From NCBI RefSeq assembly GCF_024347055.1, contig NZ_AP024896.1:806001-870000 (forward strand): a stretch of 64,000 bases of DNA, written 5' to 3'. The stretch comes from Vibrio porteresiae DSM 19223 (GTDB lineage Bacteria > Pseudomonadota > Gammaproteobacteria > Enterobacterales > Vibrionaceae). A model generated the notes under the pieces. That model was given only the letters and a program-made list of their open reading frames with translations. It did no database searches and was not told the origin of the DNA. This document shows, piece after piece, positions 35,461 to 45,457 of this stretch (positions within the stretch are counted from its first letter, which is position 1; each line of letters opens with the position of its first letter). A program made the position numbers and the translations under genes.

Positions 35461-37215
35461 CTATTGCACGTCTACGTATTTGAAATAGTTACCTAAAATG
35501 CTCGATTCAGGCCACATAATGGCGTCTTTATGCCATAGTGCAACGCCCGTGCGAGAGAAACTACCCACACCGACACAATCATCAACCAGCATTTTATTCA
35601 GTTCTTTGTACAAGGCCGTGCGTTCAGGACTTGGCTGCATCACTGAAGCTTGTTTGAAGATCTTGTCGTACTCAGGGTTGCTGTAGTTAGCACTGTTCGC
35701 ACCTGGTGAACGGTTTGGACCGTAGAAGAGTTGCAGGGTATTTTCTGCATCTGGGTAATCTAAGCTCCAACCCATTGGCACCATTTGAGTTTTGCTCTCT
35801 TTGATGTCTTTATTGAAATCACCAAACGTCGCGTAAGCTTTCAGCTTGATCTTCTCTTTTGGATAACCAATTTGGGTCAGGTAACCACGAAACTCTTCAT
35901 ACATCTGTTTGCTTTTCACATCAGAAACCGTTGGGTAGTAAAGAACCGGTAGGTTTTTCGCATTCCAGCCGTTCTCTTTGAGGAGTTTCTTCGCTTTAGC
36001 AATGTTTTGCTCAATTGCTTCCTTACCCATATTCGGGTCAAAACCATCGGTTCCCGGAACAATGAAGCCAGCATAGGCATGACCTAAGCCAAGGTAAAAA
36101 CGTTGAATACGTTTTGGCCAGCTAAACGAGCTGACGATAGCACAGCGCAGTGCTTTGTTTTGCGCATTGATTTTGGGATCTTTGTTAAAGCCAAAGTATT
36201 CGTCGTCAAAGTTGAACATGTTAAATACCATGCCCGTTTCAGTGGCAACGCGATAATTGTACTTGGCTGCGTATTCAGGGCGCAGCGTAATGGGGTCGCG
36301 AGACGATAGGACTTGGTCTAACTGCTCGTTTTGCAATGAGGTATTTTGGATTTCGTTATCTTTACTAAATGAGTTCCAACGCGCTGAGGTTTGTTTGATC
36401 CAGTTGGCTTCGACGCGATCGACAAAAGGCATCGCTTTGCCATCTAGGCTCGCAATTCCTGTCGCTCCATGAACTTTGGCATCGTAGCCTTCCTCTTTTG
36501 CATGGAAAATATCACTACGATAGGACGGATTACGCACCAAAATGGTCTTTGTGCTGTTGGTTGATTCCATTTTAAATGGACCACTACCCACTGGGTGTAA
36601 ACCAAATTCACGTCCGTATTTTTCGACCGCTTCGTGTGGCACCACACCCGCATAGCCCATCGCTAAGGTGTAAGTTAATTGCGGGAATTTCTGAGTGAGC
36701 GTGATTTGAATGGTGTATTTATCCAGCGCTTTTAAACCTGAAATTGGTTTGGAATAATCAGCGCCAGCGGCTTGCCAAGCATCCATGCCAGCAATTTTGC
36801 CTTCCCATACCCAAGCGCCTTGAGAGCGATTTTCTGGGTCATAGTTACGTTCAATCGAGTAAACAAAATCTTGCGCTGTGACTTCACGACCTTTGCCATC
36901 GGCAAACGCAGGATCATCAGCAAACTTAACGCCGGGCTTAATTTTGATGGTGTAAGTAAGGCCATCTTCAGAGACCTGAGGCATCCCTTCTGCAAGGTTA
37001 GGCTCGAGCTCATAAGGGCGTTTGAGGTATTTATATTCGTAGAGGGTATCAAAAATGGCGGTCACGATTTCATTACTGTAAACCGTACCCGATTGCACGG
37101 GATCAAAGGTACTTGGCGCACCAGAATCCGAAAATTTGAAGACTTTCCCGTCTGCCGCGTGGGCACAGGTCGCCATAATAAGCGCTGCCAATGGCAGAAG
37201 CTTAACTGCTTTCAT
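35461..37215 (-). CDS. Oligopeptide-type ABC substrate-binding protein
   Basis: 584-residue periplasmic protein of solute-binding family 5. Signal peptide MKAVKLLPLAALIMATCAHA (no lipobox context after cleavage). The mature part has the family blocks STFDPVQSGTVYSNEIVTAI, DGLTYTIKIKPGVKFADDPA, VTAQDFVYSIER and HPVGSGPFKME. The start at 37215 is chosen for the signal peptide and the aaaggag site; the ORF extends 30 codons upstream. The substrate is usually a peptide; oligogalacturonides are an alternative because related transporters have been proposed for them in pectinolytic bacteria and a pectinesterase lies nearby. Confidence 0.9.
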   Translation of the reverse strand: MKAVKLLPLAALIMATCAHAADGKVFKFSDSGAPSTFDPVQSGTVYSNEIVTAIFDTLYEYKYLKRPYELEPNLAEGMPQVSEDGLTYTIKIKPGVKFADDPAFADGKGREVTAQDFVYSIERNYDPENRSQGAWVWEGKIAGMDAWQAAGADYSKPISGLKALDKYTIQITLTQKFPQLTYTLAMGYAGVVPHEAVEKYGREFGLHPVGSGPFKMESTNSTKTILVRNPSYRSDIFHAKEEGYDAKVHGATGIASLDGKAMPFVDRVEANWIKQTSARWNSFSKDNEIQNTSLQNEQLDQVLSSRDPITLRPEYAAKYNYRVATETGMVFNMFNFDDEYFGFNKDPKINAQNKALRCAIVSSFSWPKRIQRFYLGLGHAYAGFIVPGTDGFDPNMGKEAIEQNIAKAKKLLKENGWNAKNLPVLYYPTVSDVKSKQMYEEFRGYLTQIGYPKEKIKLKAYATFGDFNKDIKESKTQMVPMGWSLDYPDAENTLQLFYGPNRSPGANSANYSNPEYDKIFKQASVMQPSPERTALYKELNKMLVDDCVGVGSFSRTGVALWHKDAIMWPESSILGNYFKYVDVQ

Positions 37216-37775
37216 ACAAACTCCTTTTGTATTTTCAAATTGTATGAGATGACGTGAATCACATAAAAATTTGATTTCCCTAATGGTGAATTTAATCGTA
37301 AACAAGCACTTAACTTGAGTAATAAAGCGATATTAAGTAGCGCTATCGTTTATTAACCTATCGGATAGTATGCAGTTTGCATACATAAAAAAGGGGTATT
37401 CATCACACTTTATACAATGTTTGCGCAACAAGCCGCTCATTATTCTGATAACAAAAATAAATGGCGAATTTTCGTTCAATTTAATTGGCGTCGCCTTATA
37501 TTTTGCTGCACAACTTGCGTATCTAAGCATGAATTAAATATAGAAATGCACTAAATGAGGGCTAATAGCTTTGTCTTGAGAATCTTTATGCAAGAATGAT
37601 GCTGAGGCGGAAGTGTAGGCAACATCGTCAATATCAATCAAAGCTTACAATAGGTCACATTTATCACCGTAATCTAATTAAATTCACTCACGGTGAGTGA
37701 CACATCCTAATGATTCATATAGAAATGATTTATATAAAGTGGTCAATATTGAATTGGCACCGGTAGGGAACATTG
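37216..37775. other. Intergenic region between ABC operon and small gene
   Basis: About 560 AT-rich bases with divergent promoters. It contains a perfect inverted repeat gtatgca-gtt-tgcatac at 37368-37384, about 150 bases before the binding-protein start, that could be an operator. I see no credible ORF. Confidence 0.5.
37368..37384. promoter_or_regulatory. Palindrome upstream of the ABC operon
   Basis: Arms gtatgca / tgcatac around gtt. A candidate operator of unknown regulator for the minus-strand transporter operon. Confidence 0.35.
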
Positions 37776-37997
37776 ATGAAAAATACAACAACCAGAGGGC
37801 AGCAAATCGCGAGGCGCAAAGCCAAATCGGAGCGGCAGAAACTCTACCAAACGGTGTTTATCAATGGAAAGCAGGTTAGAGTAAAACGACCTGACACAGT
37901 CGAAGGCACTCCTGCGGATGAATTTATGCGCGATAACCCAGATCCCTTGTGGCAATTTGAACCAGAACTCGAGGAGATATTGGGAGATGAGCGATAG
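37776..37997 (+). CDS. Small hypothetical protein (73 aa)
   Basis: 73-residue highly charged protein: a basic N-terminal half (RGQQIARRKAKSERQKLYQT) and an acidic C-terminal half (FEPELEEILGDER). The ATG at 37776 follows taggga. No membrane segment. Such charge-split small proteins are common in Vibrio and Shewanella, but I know no function. The SDR gene begins about 65 bases downstream on the same strand. Confidence 0.6.
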   Translation: MKNTTTRGQQIARRKAKSERQKLYQTVFINGKQVRVKRPDTVEGTPADEFMRDNPDPLWQFEPELEEILGDER

Positions 37998-38063
37998 CGA
38001 GTCAGTCAGGATGCTATTTGGATATTGAATCGTTGTAACTATTTACCTCATTAAAGGACACCC

Positions 38064-38816
38064 ATGCAAAACACAAAAGTGGTCATTATTACTGGCGGTG
38101 GTCGTGGTATTGGAGCGGCAACAGCGAAACTGTTTGCCCAGCAAGGATATGCTGTCTGTATCAATTATAAATCCAACGAGAAAGCAGCGAGTTTACTCGC
38201 TGATGAAATCCAAGATGCTGGTGGTCAATGCATTACGGTTCAGGCTGATGTATCGCAAGAAGTGGATGTTTTACGATTATTTGCAACGGTAGACAATGAG
38301 CTTGGGACGGTATCGGTATTGGTGAATAACGCAGGCATTTTGTTTCAGCAAATGCGGTTAGAAGAGATGACGGCTGAGCGAATCAACACCGTGTTAAGCA
38401 ATAACGTTACCAGCTATTTTCTGTGTAGCCGCGAGGCAGTTAAACGCATGTCGACGCATCGTGGAGGGAATGGCGGTGTGATCGTTAATGTCTCCTCCGG
38501 TGCTGCTCGCTCGGGTTCGCCAAATGAATACATTGATTACGCTGCATCGAAAGGTGCTATCGACACCTTAACGAAAGGCTTAGCGATGGAAGTGGCATCT
38601 GAAGGCATTCGCGTCAACTGTGTTCGTCCGGGACTTATTTATACTCAAATGCATGCCGATGGTGGTGAGCCAGAGCGAATTGAACGATTGAAATCGGTTA
38701 TTCCACTGCAACGTGGAGGAGAGCCGCAAGAAGTCGCCGAAGCGATTTTTTGGCTGGCTTCTGATAAGTCGACGTTTTCAACTGCCAATTACATTGATGT
38801 CACAGGTGGCTTATAA
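38064..38816 (+). CDS. Short-chain dehydrogenase (YgfF-like)
   Basis: 250-residue classical SDR: GGGRGIGAATAKLFA cofactor loop, NNAG motif in SVLVNNAGIL, catalytic Ser in VNVSSGAARSGSPNEY, and YAASKGA with Tyr and Lys. The C-terminus, FSTANYIDVTGGL, is typical of the glucose-1-dehydrogenase-like group that includes E. coli YgfF. NAD(P)-dependent; the physiological substrate is unknown. Good ribosome site (aaagga). Confidence 0.88.
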   Translation: MQNTKVVIITGGGRGIGAATAKLFAQQGYAVCINYKSNEKAASLLADEIQDAGGQCITVQADVSQEVDVLRLFATVDNELGTVSVLVNNAGILFQQMRLEEMTAERINTVLSNNVTSYFLCSREAVKRMSTHRGGNGGVIVNVSSGAARSGSPNEYIDYAASKGAIDTLTKGLAMEVASEGIRVNCVRPGLIYTQMHADGGEPERIERLKSVIPLQRGGEPQEVAEAIFWLASDKSTFSTANYIDVTGGL

Positions 38817-38888
38817 AACAACGTTAGGTTGCTACGAGGTCTATTTGGGGTAATAAGGTAGCTTAACGACAAATAGATAAGGAATATC

Positions 38889-39290
38889 ATGATGATAAAG
38901 ATGGTAGGGAAGACCACTATTTTGCCAAAGCACCAAGCGAGTTGTCACTGTGGCAAAGTGGTAATAGAACTTACATTACCTCACGGTATTGTGAATCCAA
39001 GGCGTTGTGACTGCTCCATCTGCCGGCGCAAAGGTGCCATTGTCGGGTCAGTGGAATTGTCTGGAATTCGTATTGTGCAAGGTGAAGAGTTTCTAACACT
39101 TTATCAATTCAACACTCATACAGCGAAACACTATTTCTGCTCTGTTTGTGGTATCTACACCCACCACCAAAGACGTTCTAACCCCAATGAATACGGTTAT
39201 AACATCGGATGTTTAGATGGGGTAAACCCTTTTGAACTAGGTGACATTGTCACTAATGATGGTGTAAACCATCCGGCAGATCGAATATAA
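38889..39290 (+). CDS. GFA/CENP-V family zinc protein
   Basis: 133 residues with the GFA zinc fold: ASCHCGKVVIEL, then RRCDCSICRRKGAIV and HYFCSVCGIYTHHQRRSNPN, giving the CxC, CxxC and CxxC cysteines for two zincs. Named for glutathione-dependent formaldehyde-activating enzyme, but most members have no proven reaction. It starts at the first of two adjacent ATGs and is 17 bases upstream of the next gene, so likely co-transcribed with it. Confidence 0.85.
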   Translation: MMIKMVGKTTILPKHQASCHCGKVVIELTLPHGIVNPRRCDCSICRRKGAIVGSVELSGIRIVQGEEFLTLYQFNTHTAKHYFCSVCGIYTHHQRRSNPNEYGYNIGCLDGVNPFELGDIVTNDGVNHPADRI

Positions 39291-39307
39291 ATTGGGAGTT
39301 TGATGGC

Positions 39308-39688
39308 ATGGAAGTCGGTACAGAAAACCAAATTTTAGCAGCAGAAGATGCCTTATCTCAGGCAATGCTCGATTCCAACGTAGAACAGTTAAATCAGCTG
39401 CTCGCAGACGAACTTATCTTTACCAATCATTTGGGACAATGCCTTGGAAAACAAGATGATTTGCAAGCACATCGGTCGGGCTTATTACATATTGCTCGGA
39501 TTGAAACTCAAGAACGGCAGGTCAAATTACTGCAGGGTGCCGCAATGGTATTTGCGAAAGTCGCCATATTTGGCACCTATGCCGGTGAGCCTGCAGATGG
39601 AACTTTTCGTTTTACACGAGTTTGGCAGACTAAAGATAACCATGACTGGCAGGTTGTGGCAGCCCATTCAAGTCTTGTGGTGAGTTAA
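39308..39688 (+). CDS. SnoaL/NTF2-like DUF4440 protein
   Basis: 126 residues, a single NTF2-like cone: EDALSQAMLDSNVEQLNQLL, DELIFTNHLGQ, FRFTRVWQTKD and WQVVAAHSSLV. The fold is used by isomerases, dehydratases and binding proteins; which one cannot be told here. Close behind the GFA gene. Ends at a bidirectional terminator. Confidence 0.82.
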   Translation: MEVGTENQILAAEDALSQAMLDSNVEQLNQLLADELIFTNHLGQCLGKQDDLQAHRSGLLHIARIETQERQVKLLQGAAMVFAKVAIFGTYAGEPADGTFRFTRVWQTKDNHDWQVVAAHSSLVVS

Positions 39689-39704
39689 CTATCCAAGATT
39701 GAGT

Positions 39705-39731
39705 AAAATAGCCAGCATCGCTGGCTATTTT
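39705..39731. terminator. Bidirectional terminator
   Basis: Perfect 12-bp stem aaaatagccagc / gctggctatttt with a 3-base loop, T-rich on both sides, between the convergent DUF4440 gene and the ABC operon. Confidence 0.92.
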
Positions 39732-39734
39732 CAT

Positions 39735-40457
39735 TTAGAGAACCTTACTTAAAAACTCGGCGGTACGCGGATTTTTAGGCGAGGTGAAAATCTCTTCAGG
39801 GGTGCCTATTTCTTGGAATTGGCCCTTGTCGATAAAGATAATCCGGTCGGCGACTTCACGGGCAAACGCCATTTCGTGAGTGACGATCACCATGGTCATC
39901 CCTTCATTGGCGAGCTGTTTCATGACTTCAAGAACTTCACCGACCAATTCTGGATCGAGTGCTGATGTTGGTTCATCAAACAGGATCACCGAGGGATCCA
40001 TAGCTAGCGCTCGAGCAATCGCGACACGTTGTTGCTGCCCGCCAGATAAAGTGGCTGGCCACGCATTGGCTTTGTCTGCTAACCCCACTTTGGCAAGGAG
40101 TTGGTGCGCTTTATCTTGCGCCTCTTTTTTACTCTGCTTGAGCACATCGATTGGGGCCATGGTGAGGTTGTCCAATACGGTCATGTGCGGGAAAAGATTA
40201 AACTTTTGAAACACCATACCAACGTGAGTACGCATCTGGTTCAAATTGGTTTGGCGTTCATGCAAAGCGTGGTTATTCACCCAAACCGTACCACCTTGAA
40301 AGTCTTCAAGGGCATTTAAGCAGCGCAGAAATGTACTTTTCCCTGACCCAGAAGGGCCAATAACACACACCACTTCTTTTGCTTTTATCTCACAACTCAC
40401 GCCATCCAATACTGTGTGGGAGCCAAAGGTTTTACTTAGATTATTAACGTTGATCAC
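39735..40457 (-). CDS. Amino-acid ABC transporter ATP-binding protein
   Basis: 240-residue GlnQ-type ATPase. Walker [23 protein letters not shown], signature [17 protein letters not shown], Walker [15 protein letters not shown], and IVTHEM with the switch histidine. Its start overlaps the permease gene end by 14 bases. Last gene of a three-gene operon. Confidence 0.93.
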   Translation of the reverse strand: MINVNNLSKTFGSHTVLDGVSCEIKAKEVVCVIGPSGSGKSTFLRCLNALEDFQGGTVWVNNHALHERQTNLNQMRTHVGMVFQKFNLFPHMTVLDNLTMAPIDVLKQSKKEAQDKAHQLLAKVGLADKANAWPATLSGGQQQRVAIARALAMDPSVILFDEPTSALDPELVGEVLEVMKQLANEGMTMVIVTHEMAFAREVADRIIFIDKGQFQEIGTPEEIFTSPKNPRTAEFLSKVL

Positions 40458-41208
40458 TTTGGTTATTCCTTTTTTCTAAATATTGAACAAAGAGTGAAAG
40501 TAAGAAGGTAAATACCCAATAAATCACACTGATTGTTAAATAGGGTTCCCAGTAGCTTGCGTAAGCGCCAGAAGCGGTACGAGCCGCATACGCCAGATCA
40601 GCCAGACCAATGGCCGAGGCGAGTGAGGAGTCTTTGACAATCGCGATGGCGTTATTGCCAAGCGGTGGCAACATACGGTGAAACGCTTGTGGCAGTATCA
40701 CGCGATACATAGAGCGCAGATAGCTCATGCCAAGTGATCGTGACGCTTCCATCTGTCCTTTATCTATCGACTGAATACCAGCGCGGAAGATTTCGGAAAC
40801 ATAGGCACCGGAATTAAGTGTGATGGCAACGATACAGGAAAGAAACGCACCATAGTTTGAGCGCAGTTCGCGAGCAAAATCCGAACTGATGATGCCGTGG
40901 GCCACTAGCAGTCCGTCTCTTGGGTTCGTGAGTAGGGGAATCAGCGCAAAATGGACCACCATGATTTGGACAAATAACGGTGTACCACGAAAGGCACTAA
41001 TGTAAATTCGCACGGGCCACTGAATGCCGTAATGGAGAATATATTTCCATGGACCATGAGGTGCTTCGGCGAGGCGACCTAAGCCGAGAATCAATCCCCA
41101 AAGCGTCCCTGTGATAACACAGATAACGGTGCATTCTAGTGTGATTTTTGCTCCACTCATAAAGAGCGGCCAATATTCTTGTATGATTTCCCAATGGAAT
41201 CCGTTCAT
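40444..41208 (-). CDS. Amino-acid ABC transporter permease
   Basis: 254 residues, about five helices: [40 protein letters not shown], and the EAA loop [20 protein letters not shown]. It is the only permease in the operon, so it probably works as a homodimer, as in the GlnP-type systems. It begins 67 bases after the binding-protein stop. Confidence 0.92.
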   Translation of the reverse strand: MNGFHWEIIQEYWPLFMSGAKITLECTVICVITGTLWGLILGLGRLAEAPHGPWKYILHYGIQWPVRIYISAFRGTPLFVQIMVVHFALIPLLTNPRDGLLVAHGIISSDFARELRSNYGAFLSCIVAITLNSGAYVSEIFRAGIQSIDKGQMEASRSLGMSYLRSMYRVILPQAFHRMLPPLGNNAIAIVKDSSLASAIGLADLAYAARTASGAYASYWEPYLTISVIYWVFTFLLSLFVQYLEKRNNQSDQR

Positions 41209-41275
41209 AGTCTTTCCCGAGGTAAAACGAGAAAGCGAGCATTGATACTCGCTTTCGGTGTGAAGTGTTTAATGC

Positions 41276-42037
41276 TTATTGAGCTGGAAGGGTTGGAACG
41301 TTTGCATCAAACCAAGTTTGGTAGATTTTTGCGTAAGTGCCGTCAGCAATGATCCCTTTTAGTCCTGCGTTGATTTTGCTAAGCAGCTTGTCGTTCCCTT
41401 TTGCAACCGCAATACCAAAGTATTGAGGGGTAAAATGGTTATCGTAAACCAACTTAAACTCTTTCTCTGGATGCGTTTTGATGTAGTACTTCACGACACC
41501 CACATCACCAATGGCAGAACTTAGACCTTCTTCATAAAGCTCTTGAAGCATCAGTGGGGTGTTATCAAAACGTTTAATCGCTGTGCTGTTTACGCCCAAT
41601 ACTTTTGACGCAATCACATCGGCTGTACTGGAGTTCACCACGCCGACGTTTTCACTTTTAAGATCGTCTAGCGCATGCACTTTTGATGAGTTTGGCACGA
41701 CGATAGCTTGTTCAGCAGGGAAGTAAGGGTTTGAAAAGTCGACAATACGTTTGCGTTTATCGGTAATAGTGATACCAGAGACCAGAATGTCACGATCACC
41801 AGAATCAAGAGTGGCAAAAATGCCTTCCCAAGGTGTATTCACCAATTTGATGTCGAAGTTTTCTTTCTTGGCAATCGCTTTAATAATGTCGATATCGAAA
41901 CCTTGTAGCTCTTTGCTTGGTGTTTCGTATTCAAATGGACGATAAGTGCCGCCAGCGCCAACCACGTAAGTTTCTGCACTCGCGATACAAGGTGCTAAGC
42001 CAATAGCAAGACAGAAAATGCCCAATAGCTTTTTCAT
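41276..42037 (-). CDS. Amino-acid ABC transporter substrate-binding protein
   Basis: 253-residue family 3 solute-binding protein. Signal peptide ends CIASA/ET; then VVGAGGTYRPFEYETPSKEL, GFDIDIIKAIAKKENFDIKL and DILVSGITITDKRKRIVDFS are typical of glutamine- or arginine-type binders. The start at 42037 has aagga upstream; the ORF would extend 14 codons more. First gene of the operon. Exact amino acid not readable. Confidence 0.92.
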   Translation of the reverse strand: MKKLLGIFCLAIGLAPCIASAETYVVGAGGTYRPFEYETPSKELQGFDIDIIKAIAKKENFDIKLVNTPWEGIFATLDSGDRDILVSGITITDKRKRIVDFSNPYFPAEQAIVVPNSSKVHALDDLKSENVGVVNSSTADVIASKVLGVNSTAIKRFDNTPLMLQELYEEGLSSAIGDVGVVKYYIKTHPEKEFKLVYDNHFTPQYFGIAVAKGNDKLLSKINAGLKGIIADGTYAKIYQTWFDANVPTLPAQ

Positions 42038-42351
42038 AAGGTAAATCCTTTTAACAATAAGATTGAATAAAACTATCATTTTATTGCATTTATAAGCAAA
42101 TTATATTTTAAGTTAATGCATTATTTATCAATGGAATAAAAAATGAACGGACAAGTTGAATATGGTAACCATTTATCTTAAGTTGGATTATTCAATAACT
42201 CAATAATGTTTGCTTGTTGCTGTTCGATTGGAATTTTTATGCACTAAATGAGAAGTGCATGAGCGGTACTTAAATAGAGTGGCGAAAGGAAAAGAGAGTT
42301 TTGCAAAGTAGATAACCACCAGCACCACATAGCGCTGGTGGACGTGAATCA
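42038..42351. other. Intergenic region with hairpin
   Basis: About 314 bases: promoter of the amino-acid transporter operon and, at 42316-42341, an 8-bp hairpin ccaccagc / gctggtgg just past the stop of the esterase gene, a weak terminator candidate without a good T-run. Confidence 0.5.
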
Positions 42352-42921
42352 TTACAGCAAGTTTTCAATTGCTTGGCGAATCACCGGGATCATGGCGCTG
42401 CCGATTGAGTGACCCACTTCTTTGGACACAAACGCTTGTGGGTGTGCACCTGCTTCTTCGAGCCAGTGGTAGCTTTCTTGGGCTTTTTCAATCGCGATCA
42501 CCGGATCGTCTTGATCGTGGATGATGGTGATGGCTGGCCAAGTGTCGCGGTGTGCAACAGGGGCGGCGAGGCGACCTGCAATCGCAATCACGCCTTTAAC
42601 CGGGAAACCCGCAGCGGCGGCATGTAGCGACATAATAGAACCTTGCGAAAAGCCGACCAAAATGGTCTCTTCGAGCGGGCCGTAGCTTTCCAATACTTCT
42701 TTTAATTTGCCTAATGCTTGATTGACGCGATCGGTGCGATTGTCTTCCGTTACACCACTGATCGAAAACCATTGGCGACCGTAAGCGGACATATCGTATG
42801 GATAAGGTGCATCGGGATTAAACGCTTCGACGTTCAGTTCATCGAGTTTTAGCATCTCAATCAAAGGATTGAAGGTGGCACCGTTAGCGCCAACGCCGTG
42901 TAAAAATATCACCCTTGTCAT
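42352..42921 (-). CDS. Alpha/beta hydrolase, phospholipase/carboxylesterase type
   Basis: 189-residue cytoplasmic esterase. Nucleophile elbow VGFSQGSIMSLH, acid in IIHDQDDPVI and histidine in KEVGHSIG complete the triad. The opening MTRVIFLHGVGANGATFNPL has the oxyanion HGxG motif. Family members hydrolyse short esters or acyl thioesters. Good ggaga ribosome site. Monocistronic. Confidence 0.88.
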   Translation of the reverse strand: MTRVIFLHGVGANGATFNPLIEMLKLDELNVEAFNPDAPYPYDMSAYGRQWFSISGVTEDNRTDRVNQALGKLKEVLESYGPLEETILVGFSQGSIMSLHAAAAGFPVKGVIAIAGRLAAPVAHRDTWPAITIIHDQDDPVIAIEKAQESYHWLEEAGAHPQAFVSKEVGHSIGSAMIPVIRQAIENLL

Positions 42922-43021
42922 GGTGTTCTCCTTAATAAGCCCGTCAATCTGTGATTCACGGGCGTTGATTCTGTATCGTTGATGTTTATAGGCTTAAAGC
43001 ACGAATGTGACATCTCAATGA

Positions 43022-43990
43022 TTAGGCGCGCACGGATTTGAGTAACCGTGTGATGTGCTCAGGGCCAATCGGGCGAATCCCTAGCGGGTTAAGCGCTTTA
43101 ATCGAATAGTAGCCGCGCGTAATGTGATCCATATTGACCGTTTGGGCGATGCCTGGCAATTGGTAAATTTTCTCCATATAAGCGGAGAGTTTTGGATAGT
43201 CTGCAATGCGTTTCCAGTTGGTTTTGAAAATGCCGTGGTAAGCAGAATCAAAACGAATCAAGGTGACAAAGGCGCGAATATCGGTTTCGGTTAACTGTTG
43301 ACCAAACAGAAAATTGCCATCGAGTCGTTGTTCCAATTCATCGAGCATGGCAAATACGCCTTGCACGGCTTCATCGTAGGCCAGCTGGGTTGAAGCAAAG
43401 CCCGATTTATACACGCCATTATTGAGCTGGTTGTACAAACGTGGGTTAAGTTCGTCGATCTGTTCGGCCAGTTCTGCTGGATAGAGATCGTAGTCATTGC
43501 TGGCTAAGTCACCAAAACCAGTATTGAACATGCGCACAATATCGGCGCTTTCGTTGTTCACTATGGTGTTGGTTTGCGTATCCCACAGCACAGGAACCGT
43601 TGCGCGACCAGTAAAATGGGCATCGGCGCGAGTATAAATCTCGTGCATGTAGCTGGAGTTAAATAGGGGATCTTGGTCTGCTTGATCGTAATCGCCAAAC
43701 TGCCAGCCTTGATCGGTGATGGTAGGATTGACCACCGTCACTGGCACATGCTGTTCTAACCCTTTGAGTGCTCGCGCCATTAACGTGCGCGATGCCCAAG
43801 GACAGATATACGCCACGTAGAGACGGTAGCGGCCAGATTCAGCTTTAAATCCGGCTTCACCGGTTGGACCCGCGCTGCCATCGGGAGTGACCCAATTGCG
43901 AAAAGAGGAGACTTGGCGCACGAAGCGGCCTTGATCATCTTTGCTTTGCACGGGTTGCCAGTTTTCTACCCATTTACCATCGACTAACAT
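43022..43990 (-). CDS. yqjG: Glutathionyl-hydroquinone reductase (xi-class GST)
   Basis: 322 residues, close to E. coli YqjG (328). Thioredoxin-like domain with the catalytic cysteine in YICPWASRTLMARALKGLEQ, the block VPVLWDTQTNTIVNNESADI, then an all-helical GST domain ending YYSIKALNPLGIRPIGPEHI. The enzyme uses glutathione to reduce glutathionyl-hydroquinones in the cytoplasm. Monocistronic. Confidence 0.92.
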   Translation of the reverse strand: MLVDGKWVENWQPVQSKDDQGRFVRQVSSFRNWVTPDGSAGPTGEAGFKAESGRYRLYVAYICPWASRTLMARALKGLEQHVPVTVVNPTITDQGWQFGDYDQADQDPLFNSSYMHEIYTRADAHFTGRATVPVLWDTQTNTIVNNESADIVRMFNTGFGDLASNDYDLYPAELAEQIDELNPRLYNQLNNGVYKSGFASTQLAYDEAVQGVFAMLDELEQRLDGNFLFGQQLTETDIRAFVTLIRFDSAYHGIFKTNWKRIADYPKLSAYMEKIYQLPGIAQTVNMDHITRGYYSIKALNPLGIRPIGPEHITRLLKSVRA

Positions 43991-44231
43991 CTGCCTTTAC
44001 TCCTATCAATCAAACTGTTCCAGCGTTAGTGTTGTGATAAAGCGCCGTTTGCGGTGCGCTAAGTGCTGGAATTCAATGGACTTAGATTACCATTGAAGAC
44101 TATCCACAAAAATGGTCATTATGTGGAATCATATTCGCCAAAACGTGGATAATCCCGTCAGTACCCTTGGTTTATCAAGTGAAGGGCACTAAACGCGGTT
44201 GGTGTTAGCAATGGTGACGAGTTTGATTAGC

Positions 44232-44702
44232 TTACTTAACGCGATACATATCGAGGAACACACCAGTTGCACTGCGCGCAGCACTGCAAACGAACAGTGA
44301 TTCGGTTAGCCATTTCAGGTTGTCGCTGTACACTTCAAAGGTTGGCGTGGTTTTAAAGTAAATCTCCTCTTTAGGGATCTCGTTAAAAAAGCTCATGTCA
44401 TCGCTGAACAATTGGGCGCGCCATTGCTCTGGGATACGACGAATGCCGTTGTTTTCGATATAGAAGGTGTCGCCATCGTTGGTTTCAACCGCGTAGCGAG
44501 CCGAAAGATGACATAAACCTTCGCTGTCGATGATCTGTGAATCGATACCGCCGGGAAGCACTTTGCCTTCAATCGCGCCGCTGACTACGCCAGAGGCGAT
44601 AGGGATCAATTGACGCTTACCATGGGTTTGGGATTGGCTGACCACAATCGGTTTATCAACCTTGATTTCGATACGAAATGAGAATTCAAATTCAGGAATC
44701 AT
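44232..44702 (-). CDS. DUF3237-like protein
   Basis: 156 residues, beta-rich: FSFRIEIKVDKPIVV, GVVSGAIEGKVLPGGIDSQI, then LSARYAVETNDGDTFYIENN, the last two typical of DUF3237. Unknown function. A TTG start four codons upstream is possible, but the ATG at 44702 is preferred. Followed by nothing on the same strand; divergent from cobU with about 180 bases between. Confidence 0.7.
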   Translation of the reverse strand: MIPEFEFSFRIEIKVDKPIVVSQSQTHGKRQLIPIASGVVSGAIEGKVLPGGIDSQIIDSEGLCHLSARYAVETNDGDTFYIENNGIRRIPEQWRAQLFSDDMSFFNEIPKEEIYFKTTPTFEVYSDNLKWLTESLFVCSAARSATGVFLDMYRVK

Positions 44703-44881
44703 AACTTCACACAATAGTAGAAAAATTTAAGACAAAACTGTGAATATTCAACAAGATCTTCAAGGGATCGTTTGGGAATATTGTGCTTTATTGGTAACAT
44801 ATCCGGCCACGTTAAGCCAAGTTTTTCCGGCTTTGCCAAGCTCATTTACTGTGGTGTTACTGCCACCTCAAAGGAAGTTCG

Positions 44882-45457
44882 ATGCCAGTCCATTTTTTAC
44901 TCGGTGGTGCCCGCAGTGGTAAATCCAGCTACGCAGAGAAATACGCCAAAGTACTTTGTCACCACAAAACCCAGCAATCGTTGCCCAGCCAATTGCACTA
45001 TGTCGCTACCGCAACGCCATTTGATGACGAAATGCGCAGCCGTATTCACACCCATCAATCAAGGCGTGGTGAAGAGTGGCAAAACCATGAAGTTCCTAGA
45101 GCATTAGTCGAACAGATTGAACGCTTCAATGGCGATGATGTGGTACTGATCGACTGTTTTACCCTATGGCTCAATAACGTGATTTATAACGAAGGAGAGA
45201 CAGCAGATGCGGCGCTTATCGACAGTGAAGTGCAGCGCTTGGTTCAGGCGCTAGCAACAACACCCGCCACGATCTTCTGTGTCTCTAATGAAGTGGGATT
45301 AGGTATCGTGCCCTTGGGTGAAGTTACCCGTTTGTATGTCGACCATGCAGGTTGGATGAACCAAGCGGTCGCAGCAATAGCCGACACCGTGACCTTTATG
45401 GCCGCAGGTTTGCCGTTAGCAATGAAAGGTAAGCCGCTGGCTGAGGAGATAGGATGA
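44882..45457 (+). CDS. cobU: Adenosylcobinamide kinase / GTP:adenosylcobinamide-phosphate guanylyltransferase
   Basis: 191-residue bifunctional enzyme of the nucleotide-loop arm: it phosphorylates adenosylcobinamide and attaches GMP. P-loop LLGGARSGKSSYAEKYAK at 6-23, the conserved IHTHQSRRGEEW (about 57-67) with the guanylyl-accepting histidine zone, LIDCFTLWLNN, and the SNEVGLGIVPLGEVTRLYVD block are all family hallmarks. aaggaag precedes the ATG. The next gene, cobC, overlaps by 4 bases (ATGA). Confidence 0.95.
   Translation: MPVHFLLGGARSGKSSYAEKYAKVLCHHKTQQSLPSQLHYVATATPFDDEMRSRIHTHQSRRGEEWQNHEVPRALVEQIERFNGDDVVLIDCFTLWLNNVIYNEGETADAALIDSEVQRLVQALATTPATIFCVSNEVGLGIVPLGEVTRLYVDHAGWMNQAVAAIADTVTFMAAGLPLAMKGKPLAEEIG

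Noticed and set aside
37333..37530. 65-codon minus-strand ORF upstream of the Opp-type operon
   Set aside because: No ribosome site, overlaps the putative operator, odd composition.
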